DNA of 64,000 bases. It comes from Apirhabdus apintestini (GTDB lineage: Bacteria; Pseudomonadota; Gammaproteobacteria; Enterobacterales; Enterobacteriaceae). A program made the position numbers and the translations under genes. Where the stretch lies: the NCBI GenBank assembly GCA_033977085.1, contig CP138906.1, positions 2,790,001 through 2,854,000 of the forward strand. The letters are read 5' to 3'. The notes beneath the pieces were generated by a model. The model had not been told where the DNA came from. It saw only the letters and a list, made by a program, of their open reading frames with translations, and made no database searches. Of the stretch, positions 58,276 to 64,000 are shown in pieces. The stretch's first letter is position 1. Each line of letters starts with the position of its first letter.

Positions 58276-58639
58276 GGGGCTGATTCTGGATTCGACGGGA
58301 TTCGCGAAACCCAAGGTGCATGCCGAGGTGCGGTAGGCCTCGTTAACAAACCGCAAAAAATAGTCGCAAACGACGAAAACTACGCTTTAGCAGCTTAATA
58401 ACCTGCTCAGAGCCCTCTCTCCCTAGCCTCCGCTCTTAGGACGGGGATCAAGAGAGGTCAAACCTAAAAGAGATCGCGTGGATGCCTTGCCTGGGGTTGA
58501 AGCGTTAAAACTAATCAGGCTAGTCGGTTAGTGGCGTGTCCGTCCGCAGCTACCCGGCGAATGTAAAGACAGGACTAAGCATGTAGTACCGAGGATGTAG
58601 GAATTTCGGACGCGGGTTCAACTCCCGCCAGCTCCACCA
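58276..58639 (+). ncRNA. ssrA: tmRNA (SsrA)
   Basis: Starts GGGGCTGATTCTGGATTCG and ends with the alanine-acceptor 3' half AGCTCCACCA. The resume codon and tag ANDENYALAA are encoded at 58366-58398 ending TAA. About 364 bases, very close to E. coli. Confidence 0.98.
58617..58639 (+). other. probable attachment site (attL) of the integrative element
   Basis: The 3' end of ssrA (TTCAACTCCCGCCAGCTCCA...) is the known target of CP4-57-type integrases, and an integrase gene begins 200 bases on. The matching right repeat is not in this window. Confidence 0.6.
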
Positions 58640-58686
58640 AAATTCTCCATCGGTGATTACCAGAGTCATCCGATGAAGTCCTAAGA

Positions 58687-58718
58687 GCCCGCACGGCGCA
58701 AGCCCTGCGGGCTTTTTT
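58687..58718 (+). terminator. terminator downstream of ssrA
   Basis: GCCCGCA / TGCGGGC hairpin followed by T6, between ssrA and the integrase. Confidence 0.85.
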
Positions 58719-58841
58719 GTGTCCTCAATTTGTCCCGCGAAGTCCGAAGAGAACTAATTAAATCCGAACCTTTTAGGCCCATTGATAGGCCCAACGAAAA
58801 GCTCTATTGTTTTCGTTGGGCCTAAACGCATGGAGACTCCC

Positions 58842-60084
58842 ATGGCAAGAAAAACTAAGCCGTTAACCGATACGGAAATCAAAGCCGCCAAACCTAAAGA
58901 TGCCGATTACCGAGCCGTATGACGGCGACGGGCTTACTCTGCTAATCAAGGCCAGCGGTAGTAAGCTCTGGCAGTTCCGTTACTATCGTCCTCTGACCAA
59001 GCAGCGAACCAAACAGAGCTTCGGTGCCTATCCTGCCGTCTCACTTTCTGATGCGCGTAAACTCAGAGCTGAATCTCGAGTTTTACTGGCGAAAGACATT
59101 GATCCGCAGGAACATCAGAAAGAACAGGTAAGAAATTCTCAAGAGGCCAAAACCAACACTTTCCTGTTAGTTGCCGAGCGTTGGTGGAATGTGAAGAAAG
59201 CCAGCGTAACAGAGGACTATGCCGACGATATCTGGCGCTCGCTTGAGAGAGATGTTTTCCCAGCAATCGGTGATATCAGTGTCACTGAGATTAAAGCTCA
59301 TACTCTGGTTAAAGCAGTTCAGCCGGTTCAGACCAGAGGTGCATTAGAGACTGTTCGCCGTCTTTGTCAGCGTATTAACGAAGTCATGATTTATGCGCAG
59401 AACACGGGCCTGATTGATGCGGTTCCCAGCGTAAACATCGGGAAAGCATTCGAGAAACCGCAAAAGAAAAACATGCCGAGCATCCGCCCGGAGCAACTAC
59501 CACAGCTAATGCAAACTATGCGTACGGCTAGCATCAGTATGTCAACGCGGTGCTTGTTCATGTGGCAGCTTCTCACCATTACCCGCCCTACCGAAGCCGC
59601 TGAAGCTCGATGGGATGAGATCAATTTTGATGCTAGCGAATGGAAAATTCCTGCTGCTCGAATGAAGATGAACCGGGACCATACGGTTCCATTATCTAAT
59701 GGAGCTCTCGCTATTCTGGAAATGATGAAGTCTCTCAGTGATGGCCGAGAATTTATCTTTCCCAGTCGCATCAAACCAACCCAGCCGATGAACAGCCAAA
59801 CAGTGAATGCAGCACTCAAGCGTGCTGGATTGGGAGGCGTTCTCGTTTCTCACGGCTTGCGTTCTATCGCCAGCACTGCTCTCAATGAGCAGGGATTTCC
59901 GCCTGATGTTATTGAAGCAGCTTTGGCCCATGTTGACAAAAATGAGGTTCGTCGAGCTTATAATCGTAGCGATTACCTAGAGCAACGTCGTCCGATGATG
60001 CAGTGGTGGGCTGATTTTGTAAAAACAGCTGATAACGGGAGTATAGATGAGATTGGCTCCAAAAGATTAAAACTTGTTGGATAA
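58842..60084 (+). pseudogene. intA: P4-type tyrosine recombinase (CP4-57 integrase-like), one apparent frameshift
   Basis: Site-specific recombinase that inserts and excises the element at ssrA. Start MARKTKPLTDTEIKAAKPKD at ATG 58842 after GGAG. The N-terminal DUF4102 arm-binding domain (LTLLIKASGSKLWQFRYY), core-binding domain and catalytic domain follow, with Arg in TITRPTEAAEARW, HGLR, His in LAHVDKNEVR and Tyr in RAYNRSDY. One base too many near 58910-58916 breaks the frame: TACCGAGCCGTATGAC, where a family form DYxxYDGDGL is expected. Repaired length is about 413 residues. Confidence 0.9.
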
Positions 60085-60089
60085 AAAAC

Positions 60090-60300
60090 TTCAACTCGAT
60101 GCAAAAATTCAAAGTAAGTAGCGTCATAATGACGCTACTTACTTTCTTCGTTAATACTTGATGAGATATTGTGCTATAATAAAGCTCATTAAATAGTGAG
60201 GTTTTTCTATAGCTGCAACAGACTTATATTTCCCTAAAAGGACATCAATACTAGGTAGCTGTATTTTAACCTAAAAAACCCGATACTCACATAAATTAAC
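60090..60300. other. short intergenic interval in the island
   Basis: AT-rich; no gene seen. Contains the ends of the convergent integrase and yfjH-like genes. Confidence 0.4.
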
Positions 60301-60304
60301 ACTA

Positions 60305-61131
60305 CTAGTTACCTTTCCTCTTCTTTCGAACAGTGGTATCAAATGCTAGTCGAATACTCTCAACTTTTGTTGCCCACCTATTTAAAATAGCATCAATTAA
60401 TATGATTTTATCCGAATATGCTAATCGATATTTTTTACTCTGTTCTTTAACTAAAAAATCAGAATCTTCAACAAATGACCACAAAGGGTCAATAAGCTCA
60501 TTAACTGCAGCCACTTTACTTTTCCAACCTTCTTCAGGTGCATATTGATATATAAGCTCAACAAATTTTTCCTGAATAATTTTGTAAACCTCCGCTTTAC
60601 TATCCCCGCCCTTTTTACCTGCCTTTACTCTCACCTTAGAAAGTTTATTTTTTTATCCACATAGGCTTTAAACCAAACCATCCCAATACATTTATCAAAT
60701 AAACTCGATGCTAATTTAAATGCTTCAGATGCAATGTGCTCATTATCCGATGCAATAGATTTCCCCCATTGATATACCAATGAGGCACAAATTAAATGAG
60801 AACTGAATATTTCATCAATTGATAGCCCTTTAATAATTGGGAAAAAAGTCTCCTGAAAGATGCAGTAATCTAAACTTTCCCAACATTTCTGAATAGGATC
60901 ATACAACTCCTTATTCGACTGGTTCTGCTGTTCACTATTTACTGTGCTGGGGCTCCAGAACTTCTCCCGCATTCTGGTTAGTTCCTCTTGTATTGCTGGA
61001 CAATTTTCATCCAGAACTTCAGCGTAAATAGACCATTCGCACATAGAGAGCTGCCCAGATACCTCTCTAATTTGTCTACTAATTTCGTCACAAACCTCAG
61101 CAAGTGAAAACATAAAACCCTTATAAAACAA
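60305..61131 (-). pseudogene. island protein in the position of yfjH, one apparent frameshift
   Basis: No domain is recognised. The repaired protein of about 275 residues is mostly helical and charged: MFYKGFMFSLAEVCDEISRQIREV at the start, HIASEAFKLASSLFDKCIGMVWFK in the middle, a Lys/Arg-rich end (TTVRKKRKGN). The break is at A7 (plus T7, 60648-60654); one more A gives DKKNKLSKVRVKAGKKGGDSK. Between integrase and alpA on the opposite strand it matches the place and size of yfjH in E. coli CP4-57, but homology is inferred from position only. Confidence 0.6.
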
Positions 61132-61237
61132 TAAATTATGCTTTGTAAAAAATGTTTTTTGGTAGCGAAGTTTTTTGCCTAAGCATAAAGCGTTAGTCTT
61201 TACGCATCCAAGATTACCTAATTAGAGACAAATCTAT

Positions 61238-61450
61238 ATGAATAATCCTTCAGCAGTTAGAATACTCCGCTTACCGGCTGTTATCCATAAAACCGGTATC
61301 GCACGCGCTACAATCTACGATTGGTTGAACCCTAGATCTCCACGTTATGATGAAACCTTTCCGAAGAAAAGAATGCTTGGTGCAAAATCTGTTGGGTGGG
61401 TTGAATCAGAGATTGACGAATGGCTTTTACAACGCAATAAGATTTCCTGA
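61238..61450 (+). CDS. alpA: AlpA-family excisionase/regulator
   Basis: A 70-residue MerR-like winged-helix protein. In CP4-57, AlpA activates integrase expression and promotes excision. Motifs ILRLPAVIHKTGIARATIYDW and GWVESEIDEWLLQR are typical. Intact. Confidence 0.93.
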   Translation: MNNPSAVRILRLPAVIHKTGIARATIYDWLNPRSPRYDETFPKKRMLGAKSVGWVESEIDEWLLQRNKIS

Positions 61451-61588
61451 TAGAGAAGAGAAAATATCGAATCTCACTTATAAGTCTAGCCTTCAAAGAG
61501 CGCCTGCATTTTAAACAATTATAGCCAATAGGCAGTCACACCAGAGTGATTAAAGGATCTAACATAATTTTCATAGAGGTAACGTCAT

Positions 61589-61622
61589 ATTGCTATTTCC
61601 GCTATTAATAGCGGAATAGCAA
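61589..61622. repeat. inverted repeat upstream of yfjI
   Basis: ATTGCTATTtCCGCTAT and ATAGCGGAATAGCAAT are inverted arms of 16 bases, broken by one extra T, centred on TAATA. It lies about 45 bases before yfjI and looks like an operator or a small hairpin. Confidence 0.6.
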
Positions 61623-61666
61623 TATAGGGGGAATCGTTTTAAACTTTAACTGAATAAGAGGTATCT

Positions 61667-63070
61667 ATGTTGTGTGGTCATCCTTTCCCTGTGCATGTAT
61701 TCCCGCAGATCATCAGAAATGCGGTTTATGAAGTGGAGCAGCATACAAAGGCTCCCCAAGCTTTAATTTCTGCATCGGTATTAGGAGTTATTTCGCTTGC
61801 CTGCCAGAACCGGATTGATGTGTGCCGAATGAAAAATCTTTGCAGCCCTGTATCACTTTTCTTACTGACGCTGGCGGAATCAGGTGAACGTAAAAGCACT
61901 GTGGACAAACTACTAATGAAGCCATTATACCAACTGGAAGAAGAATGGTTTGAAGAATATACCCAAGATTTGATTATCTGGCGGAATGAGGAAATGGCTT
62001 TTAACGTTGAAAAAAAGCCCTGATATCAAAACTGAAATCAGATATTCACCGTAATAAAGATCACATCACAACGAATGAACGACTGAAAGCGCTGTTGGCA
62101 GCATCCCCGAAAGCGCCGGTCAGGTTAAGGCAGATATTCAATGATGCCACACCAGCAGCGATAAAAGATTATCTCAGTGGGCGCTGCCGGTCCATCGGGC
62201 TTATGTCTGATGAAGCAGGCACCATTTTTAATGGTTACGCACTGAACGAAGCTGCCTTTCATCAATAAAATGTGGGATGGCGCAACGTTTCCCGTGGAAA
62301 GAAAAAGCGAGCCAGATAAATTAATCAAAGATGCAAGAATGACGCTGGGACTGATGATTCAGCCTGATGTGTTTAGAAAAGGGTATCTGGAACGAAAAGG
62401 CGATGCCGCTAAAGGGATCGGATTCTTCGCCCGATGTTTGATATGTCAACCGGGTTCAACACAGGGCTACAGGCAAATTACCAGTCCTGTTGTCTCAACT
62501 GAGCATCTGCCTGTATTTCATCAACGACTGATAGACATTGTTAACGAGAGCATTGCCAGAAATGAGCGTCAGTGTCTGCGTTTCTCTCCAGAAGCAGAAA
62601 AACGCTGGCTCGAATTTTATAACAAAGTCGAGTCGGAAATGGGACTGGTTGGCTTCCTGTCAGATTTTAAGGATTATGCATCTAAAATGGCGGAGAATGT
62701 GGCGAGGATCGCCGCACTGCTGCATTACTTCAACGGCGATGAAGGAGATATATCCCTTACTGCTGTGGAAGCCGCAGTAGATATAATCGTCTGGTATGTG
62801 GATGAGTATATTAGAATTTTTTCTAAACCCCAGACGTTACTGCTGGTAAGTTCAGAAGCAGACGAACTTTACTCTTGGATAAAAGATTATTGTTACAAGT
62901 GTGTGGTGCCGTATATCAGGAAGACAACAATCCTGCAATATGGTCCTAACCGGTTCAGGAACCGGAGTAAAGTGAATGAACTGCTCAGTACACTTTATTC
63001 GAAAAACAAAATACGGGCAGAGAAAAGAGGGAAAACCATTTTCATACATCCTGTCGAGGGATTTATTTAA
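61667..63070 (+). pseudogene. yfjI: YfjI-like DUF3987 protein (primase/helicase-associated), two apparent frameshifts
   Basis: A large island protein of the DUF3987 group, often beside replication or primase genes. Motifs LAESGERKSTVDKLL (P-loop-like) near residue 70, GLMSDEAGTIFNGYAL, LPFINKMWDGATF and NVARIAALLHYFNGDEGDIS. Breaks: A7 at 62010-62016 (repair gives EKKALISKLKSDIHRNKDH) and GAAGCTG for GAGCTG at 62248-62254 (repair gives ALNELPFINKMWDG). Repaired length is about 467 residues. Second island gene downstream of alpA, as in CP4-57. Confidence 0.85.
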
Positions 63071-63293
63071 TGAGTAGAACAAAGACAAAACGAAATATTC
63101 ACTTTGTTAAAGAGTCATTATTGCAACTAATTGCAGAGTAACTTTTAATCGGTCATCTCAGGCTGTGGCTATTGTTTACATGAAATTAATTGTCGGATAG
63201 TTATTATATTGTCATTAACAATATCTGTACATCCCCACACTGACAGCCATATCAGTAATGCGATGACTGAAATCTATCAAGGAATAGATTATC
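63071..63293. other. intergenic interval between yfjI and yfjJ
   Basis: About 220 bases without a gene; a plausible promoter for yfjJ, but no strong motif pair. Confidence 0.4.
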
Positions 63294-63917
63294 ATGAACC
63301 TCTACGATAGCGAATATGGAAGTCATATTAAATCATACAAAGAGAAAATTATCGAAGTTATTAATAAAGCCGTTAAAGAACACGGACGTTCACTGGCAAT
63401 ACGGGTGGATCTGCATGACCCGGTTGTTCTGGATAATGGTGATACCATTTCCTGTATTGCGCATACTGATTCAGGGTCTATATCAAGATTTACCAATTCA
63501 CTGAAAGCCAAACTGGCAGCAGATGAACAGCGCAAGCGTAAAGAAGGTAAACGGGTACACCTGAATACGCTCCGCTATGCGTGGGTGCGGGAATTTACCC
63601 AGAATGGTAAGCGCCATATTCACGTATTTCTGTTTCTGAACAAGGATGCTTACTACCACTTAGGGGATTTCAATCTGGATGAAGATACGCTAAGAACCAT
63701 GATTACCTCGGCATGGTGTAGCGCATTAAACCTGACATCCGAAGAGGGGCAGCACTTGGTGCAGTACCCTGCTAATGGTAAATATACCCTGAACCGTGAT
63801 GATGTTCTGAATGACATTTATCCCGGTGATTTACTAAACCGGATTGATTATCTCACCAAAGTGAAAAGTAAGATCTTCGATGACGGCTATAGGTCGTTTG
63901 GGTGTAGTAATAATTAA
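63294..63917 (+). CDS. yfjJ: YfjJ-like inovirus Gp2 family protein
   Basis: A 207-residue protein of the inovirus Gp2/YfjJ family, thought to be replication-linked. Motifs LAIRVDLHDPV near residue 36, RYAWVREFTQNGKRHIHVFLFLNKDAY (His-x-His, HUH-like) near 95-115, and LLNRIDYLTKVKSK near the end. AAGGAATAG lies before the ATG. Intact. It is the next gene after yfjI in CP4-57. Confidence 0.88.
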   Translation: MNLYDSEYGSHIKSYKEKIIEVINKAVKEHGRSLAIRVDLHDPVVLDNGDTISCIAHTDSGSISRFTNSLKAKLAADEQRKRKEGKRVHLNTLRYAWVREFTQNGKRHIHVFLFLNKDAYYHLGDFNLDEDTLRTMITSAWCSALNLTSEEGQHLVQYPANGKYTLNRDDVLNDIYPGDLLNRIDYLTKVKSKIFDDGYRSFGCSNN

Positions 63918-63931
63918 CCAGAATTAATCAA

Positions 63932-63956
63932 AGCCCTTATCTCCCTGATAAGGGCT
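63932..63956 (+). terminator. possible terminator after yfjJ
   Basis: AGCCCTTAT / ATAAGGGCT hairpin without a clear T-run on the plus strand. Confidence 0.4.
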
Positions 63957-64000
63957 GGCTAGTATCAATAGGAACAATAAAAATAATGTTTATAGCACCG

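Overview
The window reads as chromosome of a Sodalis-like enterobacterium (Enterobacterales). The gene order clpB-yfiH-rluD-bamD-raiA-pheL-pheA-tyrA-aroF-rplS-trmD-rimM-rpsP-ffh-ypjD-yfjD-grpE-nadK-recN-bamE-rnfH-ratA-smpB-ssrA is the classical enterobacterial one, and so is aspV-dnaQ-rnhA-yafS-gloB-mltD-yafD-yafC-aspU. Insertion sequences are frequent: three near-identical IS21-family copies and one IS3-family copy. The genus is an inference; the order-level placement is firm.

Layout. 0-6.4 kb is accessory: a Gly/Ala-rich membrane protein, a PilV-like type IVb minor pilin divergent from a prepilin peptidase, two related LysR regulators, and an unrecognised decayed minus-strand gene. 6.4-17.5 kb is a tightly packed glycan assembly/export cluster: three glycosyltransferases, an ABC exporter, a twin-domain APH-type kinase and an AlgE-like outer-membrane barrel interrupted by IS21. 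17.8-24.6 kb is the dnaQ/rnhA/gloB/mltD/yafC block. 24.8-30.3 kb is a complete rRNA operon on the minus strand (16S, tRNA-Glu, 23S, 5S, tRNA-Asp). 30.4-58.6 kb is the clpB-to-ssrA backbone, with IS21 copies before pheL and upstream of aroF and an IS3 element in the end of pheA. 58.6-64 kb is a CP4-57-like integrative element at the 3' end of ssrA (integrase, yfjH-like gene, alpA, yfjI, yfjJ).

Many genes look broken, but the breaks are far from random. Almost all are single-base events of three kinds: loss of one base in a homopolymer; loss of a base at CCWGG (the Dcm site), usually the central W; and an extra (twice a missing) base at GAGCTG/CAGCTC. They hit rpsP (twice), tRNA-Glu, the pheL leader and grpE, which cannot all be dead in a living cell. 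The economical reading is that this is a consensus with systematic, partly modification-linked base-calling errors. Most 'pseudogenes' below are then probably intact, and the third class hints at an unrecognised DNA-modification specificity, GAGCTG/CAGCTC. Real disruptions are the IS insertions and probably the 5.3-6.0 kb remnant. Frame-broken genes are typed 'pseudogene' because that is how the sequence reads; each entry gives the exact repair that restores the family protein.
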